DNA from: Plecoglossus altivelis | Lineage: Eukaryota; Chordata; Actinopteri; Osmeriformes; Plecoglossidae | DNA length: 64,000 nucleotides | NCBI GenBank assembly: GCA_036571765.1 | Contig: BROE01000007.1 | Span: 6,922,090-6,986,089 of the forward strand | Direction of reading: 5' to 3' | In this document: one piece after another, positions 1 to 13,700 of the stretch | Numbering within the stretch: position 1 is the first letter of the stretch | Layout of the letters: the number at the start of each line of letters is the position of its first letter | Position numbers and translations under genes: made by a program | The notes under the pieces: generated by a model | Databases searched by the model: none | Told to the model about the DNA's origin: nothing | What the model saw: only the letters and a program-made list of their open reading frames with translations

Positions 1-45
1 CCTCCCCGAGTACACGCCCTCCAGCTCCGCGTACACGCCTGACAT
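1..45 (-). CDS. grid2ip: Probable partial grid2ip exon at the window edge
   Basis: On the minus strand an acceptor (CCACCTCCAG) is followed by an open phase-0 stretch, MSGVYAELEGVYSGR, that runs off the left edge. It lies in the position expected for the proline/serine linker before the FH2 domain. The call rests on the splice site and open frame only. Confidence 0.45.
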   Translation of the reverse strand, partial: MSGVYAELEGVYSGR

Positions 46-3000
46 CTGGAGGTGGGGCGTGGTGGAAGCAGTTAGCACACTGGCACACTTCCCATTGCTA
101 TTCAAAGGTCTGCTTGTGACGCATTAACGCACAAAGTTTGTCAACCATTGAGGAGCCAGAACTGCATTCAAGTCCAAACAATTGAAGGTTTTCAATGCGT
201 TCGGCTTCAAAGCAAAGGTCAACCATGCGTTAATGAGAGTCCTTTCTTTGCAGACTTTCAAATGGGCTAGAATCAGGTGTGTGTCCAGACCAGGTGGATG
301 GATGGAGCAGTGCTGTGTGGAGCAGTCTACCCACATTTTTGAGGTCGGGGGACTCTGGGAAGGAGGTCCCATCTCCACACTGCCTCTCCTCAGGGGTCTC
401 CGAGGGCTCCACGTGGATCCCTGAGAGAGACACAGGAGCAGGGGCACGGACAGACAGGTGGACAGAGACAGAGAGACAGGCAGACAGGCAGAGAGGGAGG
501 GAGACAGCGCTATGAGGATGGAGCAGTAGACAGCAGAAGCACAGCTGCAATGTGGCACAGCTACAGACACCTGCACAGATCACAGGTAACTATAGAGACC
601 GGTATAGATCACAGGTAACTATAGACACCTGCACAGATCACAGGTAACTATAGAGACCGGTATAGATCACAGGTAACTATAGACACCTGTACAGATCACA
701 GGTAACTATAGACACCTGTACAGATCACAGGTAACTATAGACACCTGCACAGATCACAGGTAACTATAGACACCTGCACAGATCACAGGTAACTATAGAC
801 ACCTGCACAGATCACAGGTAACTATAGACACCTGTACAGATCACAGGTAACTATAGACACCTGTACAGATCACAGGTAACTATAGACACCTGTACAGATC
901 ACAGGTAATTATAGACACCTGTACAGATCACAGGTAACTACAGACACCTGTATGGTCTACTAGGCTGAATATCACATCATCCTTGGATAAATCCATAACT
1001 AAGATAGGAATCCTCAACCAATTGTGTTGTGCAAATCTTTAGTTAGGATCCAATCCAAGTAAGAATGATGGCTGTGATGTTCTATCAGTAATGTATGTAC
1101 AAGCAGCCATGCTTCTTTCCTCCCTTTGTTGGAACTTCAAACCCCCCTCTCCCCCCCCCCCTCAATTGCCTCCCTCCCCTTTCCTCCCTCGCCTCCTCCC
1201 TCCCTCTCCCCTCCCTCGCCTCCCTCCTACCCCTCCCCCTCCCATGACCTCCCTCCCCTCACCTCCTGCCTCCCTCCCTCCCTCATCTGCACCCTCCCTC
1301 ACTCCTTCATATGACCGCGCAGCGTAACCCCAGCCTCCCACCAATGGTGGACCCCCCACCCCAAAAGGTCGATGATGCAGTCATCAGAGCTCCTCTCTCT
1401 CATGCTGCTCCTGTGGGAGGAGCTTGTGACACGCATGGAGCTGCTCCTCCGATGGTGCTCCGGGACCAACAGTCCTTCTGACTCAGGCTCCGCTGTGAAC
1501 ACACACACGCACACACAGATCACACACAGATCACACACAAATTCACACACAAACATACACACACACTCATCAAGTTTATTTGAAATTGGCTTAGGAACAT
1601 AAACTTATTAGTTGTTTACTTACAGAAACATCAAGGGAGACGTTGCATTATGTAATACTTGTATGACACAGAATTTATATAACTCCAAACAACAACATCA
1701 ATCTATACTATTACATACGAGGTAGTTAGTCATCAAATGATTACATAAAGCCAAAGTAACCTTTTTTCTTATCACACAGACAATGTATAAGCCGACTCCA
1801 TCCAGCCCTACATCCAGGATCTAGTGAGATAAGATGAGGTGAGGTGAGATGAGTCTGTACCTGCCGTCTTGAAGCCCAGGAAGCGGGAGATCTTGCCCTG
1901 GCAGTGTTCCTGCTCCTCATAGGTCAGTAGCTGGTAGATAAACTGCCAAATCAGCTGCTTGGCTGGTGTGTCCAGTACCGGGAACACGTCAACAATGAGT
2001 GTGTCCACATTCCTGAACACATACACAGGCAAGGGCGAATCAGATCAATGTTTTATTGTAGAAGAGTACCAAAAACCTCCAAGGTTGTATATTTCTCTTT
2101 CTTGACATAGTCTCCATCTCTGACTTGTTCCTCTCCACCCTCTCCTCCTCCCACCCCATCCCTCCTCTCCACCCTCCCCTCCTCGCACCCCATCCCTCCT
2201 CTCCACCCTCCCCTCCTCTCCACCCTCCCCTCCTCGCACCCCACCCCTCCTCTCCACCCTCCTCTATTCCCAACCCACCCCTCTTGTCCCCCATCTCCAA
2301 CCTGTGCTGGAAGAAGGTCTCCAGCGCTTTGCAGACAGTGTATCTCTCCTGGACGGTCAGCAAGTGGTCAAGCTGCTGGCTGAAGGTGCGCCCGTGGACC
2401 TTGATGCTAGGAGGCAGGATCTCTGCCACCCACTGGAGGGAGCTGAGGGCCGGGGAGCGAGACCGGGGTGGGGGCCCTGCCGGGGGAGCCAGAGGGGGGG
2501 AGTCCTCCTGCTCCGTGAGGTCGGAGGGGGAGTGGAAGGCAGGGCCGTCCTCCACCACCAGGGAGGGCATGGCGCCGCTGCCCTGCAGCATAGAGACCAC
2601 CTTCTCATGGGAGCAGCTCCTGAAGGACACAGACCACACACCTCCGTCTGTCCAGTGCCAACCACAAACGTCTGGGTGAACCTCCGAGGCTTCAGAAGGT
2701 GAGTCCTACAAGCCTCATGGTAGGCAACGTCAGTTTCTGTCCTCTGGAGAACCTAAGTCAGATGTCACCTTCCCTATCCTTTACCATCCTCAAACCTTCC
2801 CTTCTCTGGCTTTAATATGATTATGTAATAAACAACTTAATACTGAAGAAAATAGCTTCCAACCAATCCTTGCCCTCACTGTCTTTGTCAGCTCTTTGCC
2901 CTGCTCCTGGAGATACAGAACCGCCTCTGTAGCTCTGCTCCTCACTCCTACCATCAGGACTGCAGAGGTGGGCTTTGTGTGGAGAGATGCTGGGTCATTC

Positions 3001-4377
3001 TACAGGCTACAGGACATGCATTGATTACTGTACGAGTCCAAGGAGGAAAAACCATCTGTACATTCGTTTTTTTAGATGTTTCGTTATCAGATTACCGGCA
3101 CACACAGACACACACAAACACACAGATACACACAAACACACGCACGCACACGGACACACACACAGTGACACACAGACATACAGGTTAACTAACCTCATGT
3201 CCAGCCCATTGAGAAAGAGGATCCGGTCTCCAGGTTTGAGTCCACATTCCTCTGCAGGGCTGTCTGAGGACAGAAGGAAGGATTTATGACAGTATTTAGC
3301 TAATGAAAACACATCATCATTATATGTCATACAGGATCATAGACTTGAACTTTGCTGTACAATGTATATCCCATCACTATTATCTGGCAATATTAGAAAA
3401 GACGCAATATGATCATATTGTTATTATTATGATTTTTATGACAGAGGATGGACGGACAGACTGACACATGGATAAATATATGGATCGCTAGTTTGATAGA
3501 CAGATGGATGAATAGATACTGATATAAAGAGGCACGAGCCTCTCATATGTGTACTCTGGGGGCGGTGCTGATCCCGCCTCCCTGCCAGTGCATCACGATC
3601 TCATACGCCCACTGCTGATCCATATCTGTCTCTCCATAAGGCCCACTGAGTCAGCCAGCACCAGTCCCCTGGAGGTGGGTGCGCTGCGCCCTCGTCATCA
3701 CCACGCACACGCATGCACACACGCACATGCACACACAGGCAGGCACACACGCACACACACACATGCACACGCATGCACACACACACACACACACAGGCAG
3801 GCACATACACACACATGCACACACGCACAGGCAGGCACGCACACACACACACAGACACATGCTCACACCTCCTCCTCCTCCAGCTTCCAGTACCCAGACA
3901 GAGAAACATCCGGCAAACCCTCATAACACCTCCTCCATTTCTCCCACTGTGGACAACAACGTCCCTCACACTAGGGAGTCTGAATCAACAATGTTGACCT
4001 CCCAGGTGTGACCTACACTCATCTTACTTCTTCAGTCTTCAAACGGCAGGCGGTTATTTTGTTGTTTCTTTATGGAGCCATTCTGACCTGAATGTTCAGC
4101 CTCCGGCTTTGCTCCATCCAGTGACTTAGACACCTCTCCATTTCCTGTACCTGGGATACAGCGAGGGAACGCATCCTGATCTCCCATCAGCCCCTGCAGC
4201 ACCCACCTGGGATCACAGAGTCGATGCAGACGGGGGCGTGGCCTCTCAGGGTGAAGCCGAAACTCTGGTTCCCTCTGTAGACACGCACCGTCCTGAAGGA
4301 GAGCCAGGAGAGACAGACAGAGAGAGAGAGAGATAGTGAGAGAAACAGAGAGAGAGAGTGAGAGAGACAGAGAGCGA

Positions 4378-4411
<34 letters not shown>

Positions 4412-4427
4412 CAGACAGAGAGCGAGC

Positions 4428-4513
<86 letters not shown>

Positions 4514-4856
4514 GGATACAGTGCATTCAGATCACATTCATGCCAGGCTGTGTTTTCAACCTTTACACAAATATATAAGAACCCCCCCCTCCCATATCCG
4601 CACACACACACACATAAACACACCACCATGCAGCCATCTCCAAGTCAAACACCACCTCTAGGGAAGGCTGTCTCGGTTGCCATAGAAACTGCTCACGGCA
4701 ACAGGAGCTATGTAAACAGGAGTACCACAGACAGAGGAGGACAGAGATAGCAAAATCACATCTTCTCCTCCCAATTGTCTGTCTGTCTGTTACATAAGTC
4801 GGGCTAAATACAGAAGGGTTCACTGTATATGGAGGGTGAATGCAGGCTCAGGACTG

Positions 4857-4906
<50 letters not shown>

Positions 4907-6627
4907 CTCCGTGTGTGAGTAGGTGGGGTTGTATGCTGTGTGTACTACCATACTACAGCTGTGGGGGGGAACATCAGATACATTTGAAGTGACTGACAGG
5001 TGGTCACGTTGTATCAGCAATGTGTCACCGGCTGATGACCAGAACAAAGTAGCTTTCTGTGTCCAACCCAGCTGCCTGTTTAATACCATGGACTATCTAT
5101 AAACACACTCAGCCAATCACAGAGTACGACCAGGATCTCTATCTGATACAGCACCAGCTTCTGTGATTACGGAGTTTACGGTATGACAAATTCCAACATG
5201 CCGTGTGTGGGTGCAAGTGGTATTGTGTGCGCGTGGTATTGTGAGTGTGTGTGTGTGGTATTGTGTGTGTGTGTATGTGTGGTATTGTGTGTGTTTGGTA
5301 TTGTGTGTGTGTGGTATTGTGTGTGGTATTGTGTGTGTATATGTGTGGTATTGTGTGTGTGTGTGTGTTGTGTGTGTGTGTGTGTTGTGTTGATGACTGG
5401 CTTAAAGGCTGATTTTGTTGTAGGAGTGTTTATCAGCCAGTAGCATCATTCTAACCCACCGTGGTGCACTGAGGACCAGCTAAGAAACAGCAAGCCCTGA
5501 GCTGAACAGGAACTGAGCTAGTCAACTCTGGAGGAAGGGAAGATACAACAAAAATGTAGGGAAGTGATCTAACCTTGTGACAGATAATGACTGACTACAT
5601 AAAGAAAGTAGTAAGTATATGACATCACAGTACATGAAGTACAGTACAAGTACATGACGTCACAAGATTGAGGTATATTTAACACCTTTCAGATTTAATC
5701 CCAAAGCCAAACAGTCATTTGCAGACAGAGAGCAGTTGAGATTAGGGTAATGGTGGTAGGGGGGGGGGGTACTTACCTGTGATTGGCTCCTACAGGAGGA
5801 TGTCCTGGCGCCCCTACCACAGACTTCCTGACCCCCCTCTCCCTCTCTCCTCCTCCCCCGCCTCCCTCTCCAGGGTCACGGGGGACGGAGCTGGCCCGCT
5901 TGGACCGGTGGTGGCGGTCGGGGTGATCCTCGCTGCGGCTGCGCCGGAGTCGACCGCGGGCGCCGGCTGGCTCGCTGATGCTCTTGCTGCGGCAGATCCG
6001 GTTAATCAGGTTCTGAGACACGGCGTCGTCGAAGCGCTGCCGGTGCTTCTTTGGGATGAAGATCCTGGTGAACATCGTGAGAGGAGAACCAGCATGAGAG
6101 ACAGCACAGAGACGTGGAGGCTGTGGGGCTTCCTGGTGAGGGCTGCCCAGATGATGCCTCAGAAGCCCCTCTCAGTTGTCTGTGTCGGAACAAAAACATC
6201 CATTGTAAAAGGGGGGTAGGTGAAGGTCGCTCGCAACGTCACAGTTTCAGGAGACAGGAGTTGACAGATGCTTTACTGTCAGATACCATCCGAAGAAAGA
6301 GAGAGAGAGAGAAAAACGACGAGCAAGAACTTTCAAAGTAAAAAAAAAGCAGACACCAGCTGAGCTCTTCTTCCACTGGTCACGGTCAGACTTCTGACCA
6401 TGAGGGAGAAGACAGGATCTGGAGGGAATAGATGGAGATCCGGATGGAGAAGGAGGACGGGTGCCTGCGTGAGACTCTGAGGCTGTCCTATCACATGTAG
6501 CGTCACGGTGGATTCACACTCGGAGTCTGTGGCTTGGTGCTGAAGAGCCAGAACACAGCTAAAGGAAAGGTGTGGGAGGGAGCGTGGAATCACTGTTACA
6601 CCAACCTCTTTCGCTCTCTATTCCACC

Positions 6628-6658
<31 letters not shown>

Positions 6659-6685
6659 TCTCACTCTCTCTCACTCTCTCTCTCA

Positions 6686-6718
<33 letters not shown>

Positions 6719-6989
6719 TATCACTCTCTATCTGTCCCTCTCTTCCTTCCTGCACTCTCATGCCCCTTGTCATCTTTCCCCTTCCCTATCCATAAACCTC
6801 CTATGGATCTGTGCATACAGACAAAGTACTGTAGAAAGATATTTGACAGTACCTTCTGGCACAATAAGTGTTTTATAACACGAGGGATGAACATGTGCTA
6901 TAATCCGTGCCACTGATCTAAAGGCAACAGACAAACCAAAACAAACCGTTTCAGTAAGTGATCAGGACCACTGCCAAGAGTGCAGCCCC

Positions 6990-7022
<33 letters not shown>

Positions 7023-8510
7023 CCACACAAACACATACATACACACGTGTTTTAAACAAACCTCAACAAAACAGCTGATTAACGTGGTATAAATACAAAT
7101 TACACTGTTTGTAGGACAATAAAACTACATATCCAAATTCGATTTTTGGCTCAGTCACAAATGAAAGGAATTACTGTCATAAGTTGTACAATTGAGAGAT
7201 GTCATCTTAAATACAGCCGCATGTTAATAATGGGAGGTAGTTGAGCTGCTTATATCCACCCACACCAGTCTGTGCCGCTGACCTCCGCTAAGAACCTCGT
7301 TATTTTACGTACCAACGACCCGATGAATCAGCCCAGCGCCGCCTGGCTGAATGAGTCGGCCAACCAAAGCGGAGGTTCTCGGAAAAAAACAACCCAGCGA
7401 GCAATTACACAAAGACAAGAGCAGAAGGTTCCGGGAGCTTCTAACGAACGCACGGTTACGACAGTGTGCCTGACTGGAAAAAAAAGCAAAACAGCCAATT
7501 ATGCAGATACAGTAGGTAAAACAACCACTGCTAAATCAAGCAAATAGGACAGAGAGAGAGAGAGCAGGGAACTTCTGAGCAGATATGAGTTCTGCCCACC
7601 ATAGGGGAATCTTCAACTAATTAGGCAGATATTCATATTAGGCAGACATTATTCAGAACCCTTCCAAGGTACTCAGCAGGATAAATATAGATTCATATCA
7701 CCCAGAACATTCTCTTATCTACATATGTCTGTTTATGGATGAGAAGATGGGCTGTTCAACACCTGGCTGAATCATAGTACAGTGTCATTCCATTTTTATT
7801 CTGGGTGTCTTTATAGTCTCCCTGATACTAACATTCTTGATATATTTATTTATATGGTGCACTGTGTCTGTCTCAATAGCCCAATATTAACCACTGTTAG
7901 TGAGCCTAGTATTTGTAGTGCCACATTGATGTGGTGTAGCTTCATATCTTAACATGTTTCCATTTTTTTCCTCATTGTGCTGTGCTGGTTATTCTGTATA
8001 TTAATTTATGGATTATGGATTTTTTTTCAAAATGAACATGAACACAAACTTAAGACTGTTGTCCTTTTTGAAAATAAAGGTAAAAGAAATTAAAAATGTA
8101 CTTTCACTGTGCTAAAATAACACCTGCAGACTACCAGCTGAGACACCCACCTCTGGCTCACAACCATCACTGTCACCATGACAACTGTGTGTTCATATAG
8201 GGGCCAAGAGAGAGCAACATCTGGCCAAACAGCCATCTCATCTGAAAAGTTGAGGAAACTCAAAACAGCCTTATCTCTCTGAGAATTAATTGAGTTTCCA
8301 TGATGTGACCTGATTTACAAAGAATGATGCCCTAAAATAACCAAGAGGGGAGAAGACGGATGGAGGGAGGATGAAGGAAGGAGGGAGTGATGAAGGGGAG
8401 AGAGTGGGGGGTGGTACCTCTCGAAAGGGAGGACACTCTAACTAGGAGACCTCATTTAAGTCCTAAGGTCCAGAGAGAGAGAGAGAAAGAGAGAGAAAGC
8501 GAGAGAGAGC

Positions 8511-8549
<39 letters not shown>

Positions 8550-10640
8550 GGAGAGAGAGAGAGAAAGAGAGAGAGGGAGAGAGAGAGAGAGCGAGTGAGA
8601 GTTTTTCCACCTTGATCTCCTGCTGTATCTGGAGCGCTGCTCAGTCCTGCACCTGATCAGTCTGAGTGGACTGTGGATACACAGTAACATGAAGCTGAGA
8701 TATTCAAGCTGGGATTATGGGCACTGTGTCACCTGCCTACTGAGCTCCAGGTCCAAGACCAGGTCCATCACAGCCACATGAGACCATCAGCATTCAAAAC
8801 ACAGATGAGAGGTAAGAAGAGCACAGCTGTTCTCACATCCTGTCACCTGAAGCGGCACCTGCTCTCTATCCAACTCCTCTCCTGGAACATTCCACACACA
8901 CATCTTCCACACACACATCTTCCACACACACCCATCTTCCACACACACATCTTCCACACTACACATTCCACACACACATCTTTTACACACACATCTTCCA
9001 CACTACACATTCCACACACACACATCTTCCACACACACACATTCCCCATACACACATCTTCCACACTACACATTCCACACACACATCTTCCACACACCCA
9101 TCTTCCACACACACATTCCACACACACATTCCATACACACATCTTCCACACTACACATTCCACACACATCTTCCACACACCCACATTCCACACACACATC
9201 TTCCACATTCCACACACACATCTTCCACACACACATCTTCCACACACACATCTTCCACACACACACATCTTCCACACACACATGTTCCACATCCACCCGC
9301 CCGGCAGTCATCCCCAGAGCAGCCCCCCTAACATCTGGGCACTCTGCTCCTGAAAGAACAGCAAGTGGATTTACATGGAGAGTCAAGGTTCTCTCTTTTC
9401 TGTATCTAGCTGAGGTGAAGCTATTCACTTCAGCTGCTTCCAGAGCATGTCACATGCTGTACCTTTACAATATTCTGCTCAAGGTCCCCCCCCCACACAC
9501 ACACACTATTCTTTCAGTTATTTTCCTTGAATTCCTTCATTCTTATGCTTAGTAGATAAACATTGACAGGACTATTTCTGTTCAAGTACTTTTCCATATT
9601 TCCATCCTGTCAGATTCCAGGAGCAGAGAAAGAAAGACACAGATGGTATATAATGAAGTGTAGAAGTCTGCAACAGTACATTTCACATTGCATTAAGGAT
9701 AGGTTTGAGAGCAGCATGAACCTTCAGTCATTACTGACACACACATAGACATAGACACACACAGAGAGCATTGATTGCTCTAGTATTTGACAGTCATTAG
9801 CTGCATGTCTCTATAGGCAATTATTCTCATTCCGAACATCATATCTGTCGTAGCATGTTTACATTTTACAGTCACCAGTTGGAAAACACAACGCTCCAAA
9901 AAAGCAAGATCTGAGCATAACCATAAACACACTGCACTGTACTCACCCTAAACAGCTCATAGCAACTCTAACAGCTTGACATCACGCAGAATTCAAGTAA
10001 CTGCAAGTCATCAGTTCTGGTTCACATTGCCACAGTGACAGCTTTAGAGATGGTGTTTAAAGGTATAGGTCCTTTGCAGTATTCATTATGGTCTAGAGTT
10101 GCCATGGTGCATCAACAAGGAAGGAAATAGCTCACTTGTTCCAGCTACAGCTTATAGTGCAATAATGAGGAGAAAATCCATCGAGTTACGCAGAAAGAGA
10201 GGGAGGGGGGAGAGAGAGAATGAGAGAGATGGCATTTTATATGGGATGCTACTATGGGACTATGAGATGACATTTCACGGTGCTCATCATGTGAGAGTCT
10301 AGACTGCAGAACAGACCAATCAAAAGATATAACAGTGCGTTTTAATATTCATCCATGATTCATGACAATAAATCAAATCCCCCCAAAATAAGCGTAATTC
10401 TCGTGACTTTGGATACAGTACCAGCCTTTATTAAGGGCCCCTAAAATCACCAATCAACCACAGTCCGTCATTCTACATATAACTCCTCAATCTAATATAA
10501 GTCATATAACTCCTACAAGGAATTGCAACATTGTTTACCTCTTTGTGACTGCAGGAGCACTGGCTGAAAAGGATTTACTCCTCATACTCAGTCAGATGAT
10601 CAGGGTTAAGGGTGTAGCTCTCATTAGCCCAGCTCCCCAC

Positions 10641-10707
<67 letters not shown>

Positions 10708-13700
10708 GGGGGGGGAACTTGTGCACATTCCCTTAGATGGATCCCTCGGTAAATCAGATTAGAGATTTAGATTATACAGCAGGCAGTTTCATATCAGATG
10801 ACAGCTGCCGAACTGTCTCTCCCTGGATTGAGACATGAGAGTCTGTGTAATCTGCACAACCTAAAAAGGAAAGGTGCTGGGGGGTTTTGCCGTCAGTAGC
10901 GAGGTTCCAGTTTTGCATGGAGTCCTCTGTCCACTTCATGAGGAAGGAATCTTTCATGACATGAGTGTATCTATAGCCGCCTTTGAAGAATTTCTCTCAC
11001 ATGAAGCATAGCTGCCGAGACACCTGAGACAACCACATCTCTTCCAGCTACTACAGCTGTCAGGTGGGTGTCATCATCTTTATAACAGCTTTGTCTTCAC
11101 AGAACTCTACACCTTGGCCCTGACGCCCTGCAGTTTCCCTGAGTCCACACTCTGTGGCAGATGGAGCCCACCCATTCTAAGGGCACTGTGGGATTCATCC
11201 ATATTAGATGGTCCCAGAGCAAGACCACTTAATCTCTCCCCCAGCAGGACAGACAAAAGGAAAATCCTGTTCACAATGTCATTGCAGATCAATCCTAACA
11301 GATTACCCGTACTTTTCACTGGGCCTGCAGAGACGGAGATTGAGGAGTCGACTGAATCCAACCTGGAATGAACCGTAGGACCCGTTTGATGACGTAGCGT
11401 ACAAACATGTAAAAGACTTCAGCAGCTTAGTTGCTTTGAGGTCAAGGCTCAGCATTGACTGGAACCACCTCTGACTGCAATGTAAGGATCGTATGAATCC
11501 GAGAATGAACAGGATGGGCTTGACAATGAAATCTCAGGGAAATTAAATTCACAGATTGCGCCTTACTAAACCATGTCCCCATATGACATGCTCAGGAAAG
11601 AGCAAGGGCTGCTGGGTACCTGATGCTGGAGATGAGCTGGCGCTGCTCGTCAGTGATCAGGATGTCCGGGAGGACTGAGGCCAGCCAATCAACTTTCTTC
11701 TCTGCGGCGTACTGCTTCAGCACAGCAAATAGCCTTTCTTTCACCTCCGGCTCCTCCCCCAAGATCTGGTCAATCTGGAACACGGCACAAACAGAGTTGG
11801 AATGGGAACAGGCTGGTGAAGAGACTAAAAACGTACACAGTGAAAGGGGCCAGCTGTTGAGAGTAAGCCAGCTGACAAACGCTCGTGTGGACAACTCTAT
11901 TGTAGCTGGAGTGTACCTTTTATCACCACAGGTTACCCAGCTGCAAGTAAACCGACATGCAACCGACCATGGATTGCAGTATCCCCAGTGAGGACTGCAA
12001 AACCTCCCCTCCCTCACCCCACGCCACGCCCCTTTGCCTCACCTTTCTGTTGAACTCCAGAGCCTTGTGTTTGCGGTCCATCCTCAGGCCGTCTCCCCCG
12101 CCGCCCCCTCCGCCCCCCTTCCCTCCCAGTTGGTTCTCCTCCAGACTGCCGCTGCTCCTCTTCTGCCGTGGGCCCAGACAGAGCACGCCTAGCCGCAGCG
12201 TCCGGCCCTGCGAGGCCTTGATCAGGGCCGCCGCCATCTCGTGCTGCCTCACGGGGATGCCGTTCACCTCCATGACGTAGTCACCGGCCCGCAGGCCACC
12301 GCGGCCAGCCGGGGAGCACGGAGAGCAGTCCTCCACCAGAAGGGGGCAGTCTCCCACGATGGTGAAGCCAAAACGCCCGTCAGGGCCTGGCGTTATGTCC
12401 ATCTAGGGGTGGAAGTCAATAGAGTTAATAGCACACGTGAGAGAGGATTTCAAAACTGTCATTTATCTAAACATATCAATGAGAAATTCAAGGCTGTCAT
12501 TTAAGTCAACCTCCCTAGCAGTGATGTTACGATAAAATCATACAAATACGCTGTGAGTCTGTGACCATACAAACACTCTGAGAGAAACTGAGAGTTCAGA
12601 CCTGCTGGATGCGTGACACCACTCCAATGCTGGGCGGGATGTTCCTCTGGGTCTGGGCGATGGAGACGACAGCCTGGCTGCCCAGCGTGGACACGTTGAT
12701 GCCCTCGATCTCCAGCACCTGGTCCCCCGGCTGCAGCCCTGCCAGGTAAGCACTGCTGCCCTCCTCCACAGACAGGATGTAGCTGGGACCACTTCCTCCT
12801 AGCTGGAAGCCAAACTCCTCCGGCCAGCCCTGATTGGATGATGGCATGGCGAGGACTTTGAAGAGATTGAGGGGAGGACATGGGGGAGGCGACAGGAGAT
12901 GTAAGGGCATCAGAATGAAAGAGCTGAGTTCGAAGAAGGGTTGAGCTGTCGATGGATACAAGGCCTGCAGCGCTAAGATGTCATTGGTATTCAGCGATGG
13001 CTGAAGCACTGCCGACTGAAGCACAGGTCAAATACAAAAGACTTTCAATCCTAGAGGCTCCCTCGTCTCACTTCATGGACCTGCCTAGGAGTGAAACTCT
13101 GGGAGCGACAGAACACAGTATCCTCTCCTCTCTCTCTCTCCTCCCCTGCTGAACTCTGGTAGAACTCTCAGGGGTCACTGACCTGATTGAACTCCTCGCT
13201 GACCTGATTCAACTCCTCAACAGCTAATAAGAGTCATCACAGAAGAAGGGCTTTGACCTTGGAGGAACGGAGCATGCTCATCGCTTTAAACTTAATCCTT
13301 TACAGCCCAGACAAGCCTGACACTGAGGCTATAGCAATGAGTCTGCCTGGCTACTCAAGCCCGCAAGACCTTGGAAAACATGACTACGCCTTTAAGAAAC
13401 CGGGCTGAGACAACAGGCGAGTTTGACAGTAAACGTACGATAATGCGTATAATGTGCCAATAGATGTGCCAAAAGATTGACAATCTGGGTTCATTGCAAT
13501 GTACATCATTGTGGACATATTATAACATACAGTTCAGCCCATGGACTGTGCTGCAGTCCAAGAATTGGTATGACCTCATTAATTGGTCAACAGACAAATA
13601 TAGAAAAACAGTCTATTTTTTCGCCTGCGCAATTGATGGTGAAACATCGCTGCACATGAGCCAGCTGTAGCTCCTCAGGGCTGACTCCAAAGCTCTGACA

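Larger units (their letters stand above)
6065..11619 (-). other. grid2ip: Large grid2ip intron
   Basis: A 5.55-kb intron separates the two exons of the first harmonin-homology segment (GTACCC donor at 11619, CACCAG acceptor at 6065). Besides the CT, GA and ACACATCTTCC arrays it holds a short CA run near 6991-7020 and a GT run near 10641-10697. I see no convincing exon or gene on either strand. Confidence 0.8.

Noticed and set aside
3025..3330. Minus-strand ORF combining a PDZ segment with a CV-rich tail
   Set aside because: Only 3194-3263 is coding; the rest is intron and CA repeat read through past the donor.
8778..9353. Long histidine/threonine (plus) and cysteine/valine/tryptophan (minus) frames
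   Set aside because: Pure products of the ACACATCTTCC tandem repeat with no conserved protein features.
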